DNA of 64,000 nt from Epiperipatus broadwayi (GCA_028023455.1 JAQFVV010012416.1:5065594-5129593), one strand, 5' to 3'; positions 40,201 through 55,200 are shown, counted from the stretch's first letter. Notes: generated by a model from the sequence alone, not told the origin. Program-made: numbers and translations.

Positions 40201-43200
40201 GGATCAATTTTTTCAATATTCTGACAATCCTGAAGAGTCATGGATCTACATTCATAATGAAATCCACCAGATAATCCAAAGTAGTTGAAACTTTCTCGGT
40301 TGTATCCATAACAATTAAATCCAGCACGGTTATATCCACTTGAGTCAAATCCATGTTCATTATAATCTATAATTCCATCATAATCTCCAAGTAAGTTATA
40401 TCCAGTCAGGTTAAAACCAGTTTCCACATTGAATCCTCTACGATCATAACCATGGTGATCGTAACCATGAAAATCAAAGCCATGGCGATCATAACCTATA
40501 AAAATACACATATTTAGATATATTTTTCAATAATAAATTAAATTCAAAATTATAGAAAAGCATTTAACTAATAAAATAATAGAAAAGAAATAAAAGAAAG
40601 CTAAATACAGACAGCCATAATGATAGAGTAAGCAAACCGGGCAAATGTTGAAACAGTAAGATTCGTATTCGAATCTTAAGTTTCACCTTTTTCTGTCATC
40701 TCTCACTGACCGGTCTATCCCGCCCAAATTTAAACTTTTTGGTATCGGATTGTGTGTGTAGCAATATTAAAAATGTATAAATATATGTAGAATTCAGCAT
40801 AAACACGCACACATTTCGATCTCAAATTAAAGGCAATAAATAGGGATAAAATAATATAAATTAGATTTCTTTTAGTTATATAATTTTGTGTAATTTTAAT
40901 CATTTATTTTGGATTATAAAGTTCGTATTTATTGCTTTGTTTAAATTTCGTTTAATAATAATTCTAAAAAAATCTGATGTAATATTTAATTAAAAGTTAA
41001 AATAATCTTTATTCCCTTTTTGTCTTTGAAATTTAAAAGCATCGGTCAGTGATAGATAATAGATTAATTAAAGAAAAATTCCCCAAAATGTAATTAGTAA
41101 ATGTAAAATGTAAACAATAGAACGGCAGCTTTCTTTAATTAAAAACCAACAAAATGCATTGATTATCCTCAGGGCAGATTAAGTAGAACCTAAAAATACC
41201 TTAACAAAAATGTGAAAGATCAAGATAAAAAAAAGAGGCCATCTTAGACTTGCTGGAGACATTCACTTAAACTTTAGCTTTGCTCTCGATCACTGAGAGT
41301 CTCCAAAAATATAAAAATAATTTGTTCCTGCCAAGGTATGACCGAGTAAAGCACCTAGATTATTCTCCATTGGGAGATGGCCTATCGGATGCCGAACTTT
41401 CCACTGCCCGTCATAAATTCACCATGAAGATCTGCTGCCTGAAATAAATGAAAAAGCTGCTGCTGCTGTGAAATTAAATGAAATATCTAAATACAAAAAA
41501 GAATTGCCACTCGTGAACCTTTTGCTGCTAAACTAATGGAATCAGAAAACTTCTTATAAAACAGGTACCTGTCTGTGTTCAAACTCTAGAGTACCCTAAT
41601 AATATGCTATAGCTCTTCTTCATATTACTTATCTAAATTGTAAAATGTAAAAACTACCATATGTATAACTAAAACTGAATAATTAACTTAATGTGTAAAT
41701 TTCTCTACTAATCTAGCTTACCTCATTCTATCTTGGGTGCGTATTTCTAAAATCTACATTTTATCTATATTTATTATTTAATTATTACATGCTCACAATT
41801 GTCTCTATTTTCAAAGTTTAAATCTATGATCGTTTGAAACAGTGAATGCGTGTCACATTTTCATTAATATGTACTTCGTCGGGCCGAGGCAGAGACCAGC
41901 CCGACATTCTTATAAACCATAACTAACTTAACTTTCATCTAAATCGACACGCATTCAGTGCATCACTTATTGTAATGCAGGGTCTACTACTTCGCAAATG
42001 GCTGACATATTAGTTATAATAATTCCCAATTTATATAGGTTTTGTATTTATTAAATCATCATGAATAATTCCAGAAAATTACATTTCTTTCAGAGTCGCC
42101 AACGTTCTTTAGTAAATGTTGATAATGTAGGGCCGAGTTAGAAATCTCATCATAATCGTTTATACATTATACATGTGTTACGTTTTAGAGACGCGATGAC
42201 CCATTCCGCCATGAAATTTCCGGATTCTTCAGGGTTGAAATTAACCCCAGTCGTCCTACACAAGCAGGCATAATGGGTGCTCCCGTAGGACTTGACAACG
42301 TCATGCATCCAGCCGGCAAAACTGCGACATGGACCGCTTGTCCCTGGTTATGCTTATGTGACACCTTACTTCGTCGGGCCGAGGCAGAGACCAGCCCGAC
42401 ATTCTTATAAACCCATTCACGGCATTGCAGTTTCGATATACTGCCATTCCATATCGCCTTTCTAAAGTGTACCACGTGTTCCTTTACTTAATTTTATTAT
42501 TCTATATATCACTCCGCCTCTGCATTATCTTCGTAATTCACTCTCAAATAAATGTTTGCCCTTAGTCATAAAATAAATATTTTAATTAAATAAATATGTG
42601 TCCGCCGCTACTCTTACATCTTACTTTAGACTCTTGCATTGCAAAGGTATAAATTCCCCAAGGCATGCATTAGAAATACTTACTCGAGAATTTTAGGTAG
42701 CTAGATTACGCCCTCAAATAAATGAATTCCTTTTGTAAACAAATAAATAATGTATTCTTTAAAATATAATCATGTTGCAAATCCCGCTACTGAAGCTGTT
42801 AGTCCATAAATATTATTAGTAAACGTTTTATTAAAATGTGTGAATAAATAATTTTAAACTATACGTCTGCAGTTACGTTTCATTTATTCGATACCCATTC
42901 TATATAATATTTCCTCAATTATGTAAATATGAATGTTTAATTAATATTAGTTTGATTATTGGCTAACTCGAGAATAAAATCATGAATCTCTTGCATATCC
43001 CTGACCACCGTGCCTAAGGAAATATTTACTAATGTCGCATCAGATGCATTGTTTCGTGGATTGTATTGTGGAACTGATAGACTATGTTCGAACTCAGAAC
43101 CATGGGTGGCTTCGCTACTCGATGGAGCTGCTGTTCTGTATGGTGGTCGAATTCTGCACTATGTTTACGAGTCACACGTTTTCTGACTGTTACAATGTCT

Positions 43201-46200
43201 AGGGTATAAACTGCTTAGAAGGGTCCAATACTGCAGATTATTTTGATGTGAATTTATATTAATTATTATGAATTTATAAAAAATTTGGTCTATCAGTGGA
43301 AATACAAGGTTCAATCATTAATTTTGTTTGAGACCCAATTAGCTACTGCTTATTTGAAAATAAAGGAAAAAGGAATGCCAAGTTTTGATACAGCTATGCT
43401 ACCAGAAACTGTTCACTATATATATATTGTGATGAGCGCACATACTGTGGTCACACATGTACCTACAAAACATCCACAAATTAGAAATGTTAGGGTTGGA
43501 AGGAAAGAAATAAATAAGAAAGAAAAATGAGCTTGGAAATTAACAAAACCAAGAAATGTTGAAAATTAGCACAACAAAGAGAAAGAGAGGGAACTAGAGT
43601 TAACAAGATCGTTATCTTTTGCTAGTCAAAGTCCGAATTTTGATAAAAGTAAATATTAAATTATAATACTACCAGCATACAGTAGGAAAGTTAAAGCAGT
43701 AAAGAAACATAAATAAAACATGTAGTAAAATATGATTTAGGAAAAGTAAAGTTTAAAAAAAAAAAAGGGGGGAAAAAGAAAAACTTTGATAGCGCGGAAA
43801 GAAAAACCTAGAAAATTAATATGTTCGAAAAGATAAGAATCTGGGCTTCAAAGTACACATTTGACGATAAATGAAATGCGGGGTTTAGGGAGTAGAGGTA
43901 AAGCAAGAATTAGATAAAAAATAAATGATTATTAAATTTTAAATAAGAAATAAAGAAAAACATGCGTTAAAATTTGTGTAAGTAATCAAAGAAAAATAAG
44001 GAAATAAATAAAATGTACATAGTGCTATAAAATCATATAAAATAAAGTTACATATGGCCGAAGGCATAGCATGGGAGGTGTCAACAACAAGTGGAAACAA
44101 AGAATCTAAAGGACAAAGGCCATTGGAATGTTTTAATAAAAAAAAAAAAAAAAAATTAGGTGGAGAGCTAAGGAGATAAAAGGGGAGATTAGAGCTTGAG
44201 ACTTCGAGTCGACAAGGTGAAAAAATCGCGGCTCCAAGAATCAGCCGATATAGCTAACCAACATGACTTTTACCGTCGATATCTCACGTAATATGACCGG
44301 CTAAAGCCATCATGATCGCAGTCAGTCCGGACTTCTGTACCAATGGTTCTGCAATAATGTAACAGCTACGGTAGTAACGCCTGCCTATGGACTCCTGTAG
44401 TGGCCCGACCTGTGATGCCTCGTCCTCCATGCCTTATTAACCAAGAAGCTACATCCATCCAAACATAATCTACGACCGTCCCTCCTAAAGAAGTGGATAA
44501 TCCACGTGACGGTCGACAACACGTCGGAATGAACTCAAAGACTAAACCCTAGGTAACTCAAATATTATTTTATATATCGTCAAATGTGCACATAAATTCC
44601 ATAGACAATGGCCAAATGCCTTTCATGAATGGTAATGACATTCTTTTGATAGACAGTTAGGCTAACTAGTTATAAATGTGACAGCATTTATAATGATTTC
44701 AAGTATTTATTTATAAGAATTTCAAGTATTTATTTCCTTATAGCACTATAGAATATAATATGTTTAATTTTATGTTAATGTTTCTTATATCTTTTTATTA
44801 TCAAATTATGTGTTAGTATTAAAAATATATCAATTTATTTAAATCCGTCTTGTCTCGTTCTTCGCCACTCCACAAAATAGTCTAATACTAGGAGGGTAGA
44901 AATATTATTTCATTTTTTTGCATTCTTTTAGTTATGAAATTAACACGTGAAACGTTGATGGCGCAGGGTTTTATCCTGTAAAGTTTATAAATTAGCCAAG
45001 CGCTGTAACTGTAATATCTTACAGCAGCCGGGAGAAAGTTGACCGGGAAAAATAATCTGGAGGTTATATCCGTATAGCGTACAGATTCGGTCAAGTACGG
45101 AAATCGGCTCGTCTGTTTCCGTATTTCTCTCTGCTTGAGGTAGCGGAAGGTGGACGATTTTTGAATGATAAGAATTCCCCATTACATATATAAGTGAAAG
45201 GGAAGTTGGAGCTTTTTCGATCGTCCCATGCCCGTTACAATATAGCAATGAGAGAAGCATAATTATTACTATCTTTAGTGCAATCTTTATTGTTTAATAC
45301 ATTTGTAAAAATGCTAACCATTAGTTCAACATAAGTAAATGGATAATGTCTCTTACTATACATGTTCCAATGAAACTTATTTTTTCAAGTATCCTATAAT
45401 TTGAAATATCAATTCATCATAACGAAAGTTGATATGTAACCTATACTACATGACATTTATTAGTTTAACAAGTAAATGTTATTTTTTTACACATGTTTTA
45501 ATTATATTGTTTTTTTTAAAAAAAAATCATATATAAATATTAAAAACTATTTGAAGTATATATAAAGTAATCCAATTTTTTCATCCACTCATTTGCTTTA
45601 GTTATATTAAATATTTTTTAAAAAATCACTTCATATGTGCACTTAATACTAAACAATTTATTTATGCATCACCTTATTTAAAGTAATTGTTTTGACTAAA
45701 TCTTCTTTATAAAAACAATAAAACACAATTCAAAATATTAAAATATTGTTTTTATTTTTTAATATGCAAAATAAAATCTGAAGAAGATAGTCGAAACACT
45801 TTGAATAAAAGGAAAAATAAATTGTTTAATATAAATGACATAAGTGATTTAATATTATTGATATTTATATTTAGTGTTAAAATTTGAACTATGAAGTGGT
45901 AAGTCCACTTCTATTAATCATTAATCTTAGTACATTTATTAAAAATATATTTGATTTAGCAATTACAATAAATGTTATTTAATGAGAGGTTATAAAATAG
46001 GTCTGTAATTAACGGAATCTGTTCCGCATAAATGTATTTAATGTTATATGATTCTTTTAATATAATGTAGCTGCCATAAAATGCAAAAAATATACTTAAA
46101 AAATAATACATATTACGCAGTTATTTATATATGAACTTGCAATCAGTCATTATGATAGTGAGAAGATGTTTTAAGCTATAGCATAACTGATAAGAACTGG

Positions 46201-49200
46201 TTTTAAATGAAATGTGTAGTATAAAATAATGATTACTACATTCAAATATATTAAACTTTAAAATCGGTGTATAATTTAATAAATAGTAAGTATATTTATA
46301 TTTTTTTTTTAGTTACTCATTAGACTAGAGGTTATCCAGTAATGACTAATATTTCTGCAGTATAATTTTCACTTCACCACTATCACACAAGTAGGGAATG
46401 TTTTCTTTCCACTTTTAATACCTTGTGGAGGGATATAATCATAAACATATGATCAAAAACATATGAAAAAGATCTATGATCTCCAGATGCACAATTCATG
46501 CTGAACTGGCACTCATCAATTGGCCCAGACCACAATCTCTTACACATATATTTATCATTGTTCAGTATGTATCTATAGTGATCTGGGCCAACTGATGAGT
46601 GCTGGTTCAGCAAGAAATGTGTATCTGGGAATCATAGATCCTTATCACGTCTCTGATCATATGTTTATGATTACATTCCTCCACAAGGTGTTAAAAGTGG
46701 AAAAACATTCCCTATTTTGCATGAGAGTGATGCAATGTAAATTACAATACAGAAATATTATTCATTAGTAAGTATATTTCTCTCATGATTGCTAGATATA
46801 ATAAACAAAAACAGCTTCCTATTTGAGTGCCATCTCTTGTAAGCTTGACTAATCATTGATACAGATAGTAGGGCATTTTAATTACTATCTCCGGATTGGT
46901 TTGTAGTTTTGTTTTTATCAGTGAGGACATGAGTTTAAAGCTGGAACCAATTCAATTATGCATTTGACAATTACTTTTAACTTTTTTTGCTACCAAACTA
47001 AATGCTTGAAATTCAAAACACTCTAATGTTTTGAATATAAAGCAACAAGTTTATAGTTATATGGATCTGACTGAAGTAACTAAAGTATATATTTACTGAT
47101 CTAGGGTCAGATCTATATAAATATATATGTAAATTAACTTGGATACAAAACCTTAGAGGTTTTTGGAATTTCAAGATTTTAGTTTGAAAATAAATTTTAA
47201 AAAAAGATTTAAAAATGATTGCTGGATGCAGAACCACACACATTCCTGTTTTGAATCTCATATTCTCATTGATAATGATAAAAACCAGAAATTAGTCTAA
47301 TGCATTACATTTTAGTAAGCGCTGTCTACTTGAGCTTAAGCTTATAATAAAAAGCATTGGAGAACTGCTATTCTTTATTTATATTATATTAAGCTAAAAG
47401 ACTAAAATGATGTTATGCATGAATATGTGTGTACACATATATAATTTAAAATAGCCCTTTCCAAGGATAAGTTTCTCCAACATATATGGTTCCATAATGT
47501 GCCAGTCAAAATCGTGTATTCATTCAACAAGACCAATAATCCAAGCAAAAGTACCTTGAATCCAACCATGCACAAGATATATATGTCAGGACAAGGATGA
47601 ATCCTAACCTATTTGCCTAAATTATTGTCCCTCTGACTAATGGATAACGTTTGTGATGACACTAGCAGTGCTTGGTTTTATTCCGTCCCAGCTGGAGGTC
47701 ATGGTTCACATAGAGACTCAAAATAATTTTAGTGAATCAATTAAGTAAAATTTATCATAGAATTTTATCAGTATATATATTTCATATATATATTTCATTT
47801 GTCAGAAAATATTAAAATTATGATTTACAATTTATTAGTTTGATATTTAATGCCCGTCTATGTTAATTAAAGACAAGTCCTATTTTGTAATCTTCCGTGA
47901 TGAGTGGGGAAAACAATTTTATATTTTAGTTTTAATTCTTGCCTTTCTTTTTGTAATATAATTTATTATTCATTCATTAATGACCTAACGTTTCTGGGAC
48001 TTTCCATTATATCAGGGAGCCAATGATTTTAATCAGGATTTATTATTTTGTTAATGATATACTATCTATCTATATACGTCTAAGGCATTGTGTATTTATA
48101 GTTACAACCATTTTTTTATTATTGCTATTCTATCTTTGCTACCAACCTCTTAGGACCTTCGGAATCTGACCAGTCCAACCTTTTACACTCCCTCAAAGTA
48201 GACATAGTTCATACCAAGGGATCTTTTCGAGCATTGCCATTAAGATGTGTATGCACATCAAAATATTATTATGATTATTTAGAGACATGCTTTGGCTGGA
48301 GGGCTAACATTTCTCTTATCCCCTGTACATATCAGGAACTTCTTTAGCAAAGTCACCCAGAGGTTCATAGCAGACGTCATTTCTTTTGTTGTAATTTATA
48401 ATAGCATACTGCCCTCATCATCATTTTATAGCTTTATGTAGCAATCCTGAAATGCTCTCTGCCATGATGGCACGTCCTTCACAAACAAATTTCGTAATTA
48501 ATTAAATCTGACTGTATAATTGTCAATTATTTATTTAAGAACTATTTTGCTTCCCACTCATTATATACAAATGATTGTAAATGTAATAGTATTTTAAATG
48601 CATATCTTTCATATCTTGTAATATATATAAAATAGATTTGTAATCGTTCAAAGAGGGCTAATACCATTTTATTGCTGATTGGTTTTTGGCCGACCAATTA
48701 ACAAACTTTTACATTGTTTGTCAAAGCCGCATAAAAACGAATTAAATAAAATAACCAAGTTGTATAAACAAAGACTTAACTTATTTTGTACTAAATTCTT
48801 TAATAAATTCCTAAATATCGTCATTTAAATAAGCTTAGTTTGTCATCACTCCCAATCTCTAAGGTTAATTACTCTATTTGTTTATAATATTTATTTGATG
48901 TAAATTCACTTCTTTATAATGTTGCCATAAAGAATTATCATTATTACGGTTCAAACCATTAATAATCGATCAAATCATATTTGTACCATTCGGCAATTGT
49001 CAGAATCCATTAAATCATTGATTTTTCATATAAACCCTTTTATTATTTTGAGTCTCTATGTGAACCATGACCTCCAGCTGGGGCGGAATAAAACCAAGCA
49101 CTGCTAGTGTCATCACAAACGTTATCCATTAGTCAGAGGGGCAATAATTTAGGCAAATAGGTTAGGATTCATCCTTGTCCTGACATATATATCTTGTGCA

Positions 49201-52200
49201 TGGTTGGATTCAAGGTACTTTTGCTTGGATTATTGGTCTTGTTGAATGAATACACGATTTTGACCGGCACATTATGGAACCATATATGTATACATATATA
49301 CAACAGAGAACAAAACAAATTAAATAGACCAAGTATACTTTCGATGCTTAGGTGTCATAATCATGGTTGTCAATAATTGACAACTATGATCATGACACAT
49401 AAGCATCAAAAGTATACTCATATCTGTTTAATTTGGTTTGTTCTCTGTTATGGCATTTTTCATATTACTAATAATGGCAGAGTATCAAACTGTACATATA
49501 CATATAAGTAAATATTTTAATAAATGAGGATTCTGTTTTTAATGCTAGTTAAAAATCTGCTGTCAAAATTTTACTTAGCTAGCAGTTAATCAAAATTAGC
49601 CATGTAAGGCTGAGAACAATAGTACATTGCTAGCATTGTAATAATGCAGTCAAAAAGGTACAAATATATACAATGTTTTAAATCTGGACTAAATCTCATG
49701 TATGTTTTTACATAACTTAAATAGTATTAATTGTTGTTTTATTTTTATTTTTTACTGAAAGAGGCTAGGAATATACTACATTAAAAAAGGTGAGCAATCA
49801 GAACTATAATCAGTGGGTATGGAATTGATACTGTATAATTTTTTCTTTTGTTGCATTTCCATTAAGTCAATGATCATTTCTATGGATTAGATTCAAATCC
49901 TAACCAAATAAACTTTTTTTTTTTTCAGCTTTTAATCAGGCTTATAGTATACAAAATTAACAGCATATGACACACTTGAATGAGAAGCTATAAAGATACA
50001 CAGAAATTATTACACCCTAAGCACTTTTGGGGCCTTTTGCCTCATATTCATAGTGGTACTGTGAGATGCAGAACGAGGAAATAGGGCTTTTCTTATAGAC
50101 AGTTCATTGCCAATCCAGCTAAACATCCAACTTGGGTGGGTAAGTAAATTAGTCATTAGCTATTTTTAATTAGGGGGGGGGGGATAAACCACTCAAATCC
50201 TCATTATCTGGCAAATAACAAGCTTGGTGAGAATTGTATTCACTTATACTGTTCTTCTTTAAAGAGCTGTTATATGAGTTTTTGCTTTTAGTAATGCTGT
50301 TTAAAGACTATTTTACCTTTCTATTACTTCTAAATCAGACGTTGAAAGTAAGTATCGATAATCATGTGGTGTATTACTTAGTATATAAGTAATCCTGGCA
50401 ATATACCTTCTCATGCTGCTTCTTGTCGGTTTCTTTCACTTCTAAGAGATAAAATCATTTCCATGTTAAGTGAGAAATACTTCAAGACCAAATATCTAAA
50501 AATTTATATTTTTAAATATGATTATAAAAGAAAGTTTACCAACTGCTTTGGCTCTCAACCCATTTTTTGTCATTCTGATTTTCCAAATTCACGATTTTAT
50601 AATATTAAATAGTGAAACCTTCCTGAAAATAATCTAAATAATAGAAAAGCTTCACAAAAACAAAACCGGAAATAAATTTATAATATCTATTGTATCTGTT
50701 TCTTAAAAACAAAAATACATCTTTTGATATTTATGAAAAAAGACTTGAAAACTTCTTAAAATTATATTACCTTGATTGTCATAGCCATGTTCATTGTATA
50801 ACCCATAGGCTCCTCCAAAAGAATTATGGGGCTGTTTTTCCTGACCAAATTTATCAAAACCTTTAATATTGAAACCATATCTAAAAATTAAAAATGTATA
50901 ATCTATTAAATATTTTAATGAGTTAATAAATTCATTTTAGCATTTAAATAATTACTATGAATGCACCACACATGGAATTTGATTGTTGATTATTATTCTT
51001 ATATTTAACGGCTGCGTCTGTGTATTGAAATACATTGATTATTTAAGATTATTAATGTTTTATTAGACTTTTGATTATGCATTCAAAGGTACTTATTAGC
51101 AAAAATAACGCTAGAATATTTTAAGACATGATGACTATAAATGTTAACGGTAATGCTTCACATATATCAAAAAATCTTATGAGCAGCAATAATGAATAAG
51201 ACCATTTGATACATGGACAATTGCTAAATATGGTCGGCAAACAATAAAAAACTAAAAACATAAATATCTAATGTTAATGTAAAATATGAAATAAAGAATA
51301 TAGGAGGTATTGTCTATAAAACTAATTATGGGATATTGTGTCAAGCTTTACTGTGAATAAATCAAAAAAGAACTAGAAGAAAAGAGGAAAACATAAAAGG
51401 GAGATTAACAAAAGAAAATACAAATCAGTACTTTATGCTTACAATTTAACATATGGCCATAAAATAAACTGTCAATAGAATTTACATCACATTACAGATT
51501 AAAATTTAATAGAAGAAAAGTTTATCCCATTAATCACATTAAATATAACAAAAAAGAAGTACAAATACACACAAAACATCTTTAGAATTAACTAATATTT
51601 GGTTATTTAAACATGAATAAAAATTATATAAAGCATGTTCGTGTATGTGTAGAGCATAATAATATTCTGTCTATGGATTACAACTAATATTTTTAATATT
51701 AAGCATAAGTGAATGTGCACATATACCACATGTTACATTTTCATTTACAAGTGTTAAACTCACTCGACGCACAAAGTTTAGACCATCCACTTCAGATAAA
51801 TACGGTAAGAATTATCACCAAACATCTAGTAAACTAGAGATTGTTGATGAGTACTGGTCCAGCACAAAATGCATTTTGGGGTCATTTGTCTTTTATTGTA
51901 CCTTTGTTCATATGATTTTAAAGAATGTGTGATAGAGTGGTGGTTTGTGGTTATGAAGAAAATGTATAGGTTTTATACATCTACATTAATAAAAAAATAA
52001 AATATATATCTAATGAAATAAAAAGTTATATAAATAATGTTGGTATGAACCTGTACAAAAATATATAACACTGGCTAAAGGGTTTGATAGAAGACAGGCA
52101 GATTCTAAACTCAAGGTCCATGGATTGAATTTCTTATGAATTCCAAGCAATAAACCATTCAATTATTTTTTAAATAAACAAGTAATTTTTTGGAAAAAAT

Positions 52201-55200
52201 AAATAAATTGTTTAATGCTTCTGCAAAGCTTAAAAATTAAAAGATCGCTCCATGATCAAATATTATTTGCTAGTTTGTATGCATAGAGAATAACACACAT
52301 ACATAATATTAAAAATTCTAGTTACAATGGCTGAGATTAAAATTTTATTAGCTTAAATACAAAATTTATATAAATCTGAGTGTTTATAAATAAAGATAAA
52401 ATTTCTTAATAATGTAAAATATATTTTAATATAAATTCTTACATAAAATATCAAAAATTTTACAGGTGGATAACTAAATATGATGGAGTATTCTGGTAAT
52501 TATGAAAACAAAACTGAGTAAATAGAAGTCTTGATAAGATGATAGATATAAACTGGATATTTAAGAAATTGGAATAATATCCTTTTCCCTTGTACTATAG
52601 GATATTGCAAGGAATAAAAATCAGAAAAATAGAAAATTGTCTTTTCATAGTGCAAAAATAACAAATAGTAACTAAACTGGAATAGTTTTTAACTTCTTCA
52701 CATCTCAATAGTATTGTGTAGCAGATAATAATTATTAAAATTGAAATTTTATTAAAAATGTTTAGTTGGAAAAGGTAATAAAAACTTATTTATTTTATGA
52801 TTTATTTAGGGATTTGTCCACTATTATTATGGTATGTAAGTATATTTGACACTTTTTAAATAATGTATTATTGCAGAACAAAGTCATTTACAAATGAAAA
52901 AGCAGGCTTTCCATTTGCTGGTTGGTAAGGGTTTACACAGTCATCCATTTTGTTTTTACAGTCTAGTTAAGAATAGCCAGATATCGAATTACTTAACAAT
53001 ATTGGATGCTTAGTTAGAATAGTTAGAAGTCAGTCATCTGAGAAATATATATAAATTATGCCTGATTAGAATCTGAAAAAAAAATGCAAATTTTGTCCAG
53101 TCTGGATTTAAATCAGGTCAAAAACATGGCATGCAGATAGATTAGTGATACCCTACGAGATGTTTCTTTCTGACACATAAATAAGAAAAAAATCTCTTCC
53201 TGTTCAATCATTTTAGCCATATAAAAAATCAACAATGCTCTCTGATTGGTTAATTGTGACTCTGACTGTCTCTTGTCTCACATATATAATATTTTTGCTG
53301 AATGTCCACAATTGTCAATCCATATCTTATTTTATAATTGTTATATCAGTAAATTAAGAAATGATTCTTGCTTAAAAGTAAGGCCATTTTTAGTTCACTA
53401 CAGTCTGCTTTACTCCCACTTAAGATTCCTGATCTTGCAGAAGTCTAAGTAAGCTCTAATAAAGATTCTAGCTATCAACAAGACCTCCAAACTGCAATAG
53501 AAACTTTATCTAGCAAGCCCGCATGCTCCAGAAGAATTATCATGCTTCAAAAAAAAAGATAGCTTAAACATCAACTTTCTTACAAGCTATTTCAGCTATA
53601 TGACTATGAAGTTCTTCAAGAATAATTAATATGAAATAGACTTTGAAATCCACAAATCCAGCCAATTCTCTCTTATCACTGATAAAAGCTGAAGCATTTG
53701 TCAATATTATGAATAAACCTTATTTAAAGCCACCTTTAAAAGCATAAAGTAGTATAATTTTAAGGCTTATCTGAGTTTTCCAAGTTCTGAAGCTTAAAAA
53801 TATTTACTATATAAAATGCAATACTAGTGCAGCTTTTAGAAATAATCCAATGTTAAAGTTATAAATCAGCTTATCATAAAAACCACTATAAAGACTACAA
53901 CCAGAGTTATATATTCAATATGGTTGCTAACATTAGATGCAGGGCAATGGGAATAGATTTGATCCATTAAAGAAATTCCAAATTATCTGAATGGTATATA
54001 AATATCAAAACGTATACTTTTCTAAAAAGTCCAGACATTAAATCAACTTAACTTTATTATTCTTAGAGCATGACATCATTATAAAATAAAAATGCAATTT
54101 TCTTTTAAATTTGAGAACTAAATTAACTGCTTCATATAAATTCATAATTGTCTCTCTGCTCCAGTTATGTTTTAGAACATTGGCATATATTAACCTTTAC
54201 GTTCATCCAAACAGACAAGATTAAACATACATGGACAAAAATTGGGAAAACAGCAAAACAACTAGTAAGCTGATTGGTTACTCAGTCTGGTTAGTGCAAA
54301 TGACTGAGAAGTCCATAACCTAAAGTTCACGTTCAGACCAAATTTTGAGAAAATTTTTCATCTCGCATGCAGACTTGATTTTTATTTCATAGTGGGTTCA
54401 TAACCAATCCAGTTATCTATCTAATGTTGATACATAAATAGGTATCCACATATAATTAACTAGAGAAGCATTGGACATGCTAAATGCAACAACAACTCAC
54501 CACAATTCTTAATCACTTGTAAGAAAGATATCATATTCATATGGACCCTAATTTCATGATTTACCTTTGCATCTTACTAATTAGTCAAAATATTTTATAG
54601 GCAGCAAATGATAGATATTCTCTTATAAATTTGATAATGATCTAAAGAAAAAGAATGATTACATGAATCAACAAAAAAAGAAGAAGAAAACAAAAACATG
54701 TATTTTGATGATAATTTTAGCCAACATAATAATACAAATTTAACCCATAATTAAACTGTAATAAATGTATGCACTAATAGAAATATTTCTCATTATCCAA
54801 AATCTTTAATGCATTTTCAGTGTTAGGTATTCTCTTCAATAGATGATTATTAAACAGTTAAATGTAATGCAGGAACTCATATATAATAAAATTACAAAGA
54901 AATCAAGTCATATGTCACATGACCTAATTTAACATGCTTGTATTACAAAGGTTATATATAGAGCTCGCAAATAAGCTCTTAACAAGCTTTGCAGAATATC
55001 CCCAACCCCAGACTGGTTTCTGCTACTGGCTTCCTCAGTGAGGTGCTAGGATATTCAAGCATTAGATTAAAAATACAAGGACAAGCCCAGCACTTTATCT
55101 AATGGATAACTATTAAGTAGAAAATCTGAAATTTTCAGACATTCATATGTCTTCCAATCCAGCTATCTAACTTAAATAGCCATATGGGATGGAACCAAGT

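Noticed and set aside
42185-42475. 96-residue minus-strand frame in the CpG-rich block
   Set aside because: No domain recognised and it runs through the 46-bp hairpin repeat; kept as part of the unknown block, not called as a gene.
43285-43530. 81-residue plus-strand frame
   Set aside because: No recognisable domain, splice context or repeat partner; compatible with chance in a less AT-rich stretch.
45779-45800. CTGAAGA...CGAAAC as a further ribozyme
   Set aside because: There is almost no stem II and no stem I partner; too little structure to call.
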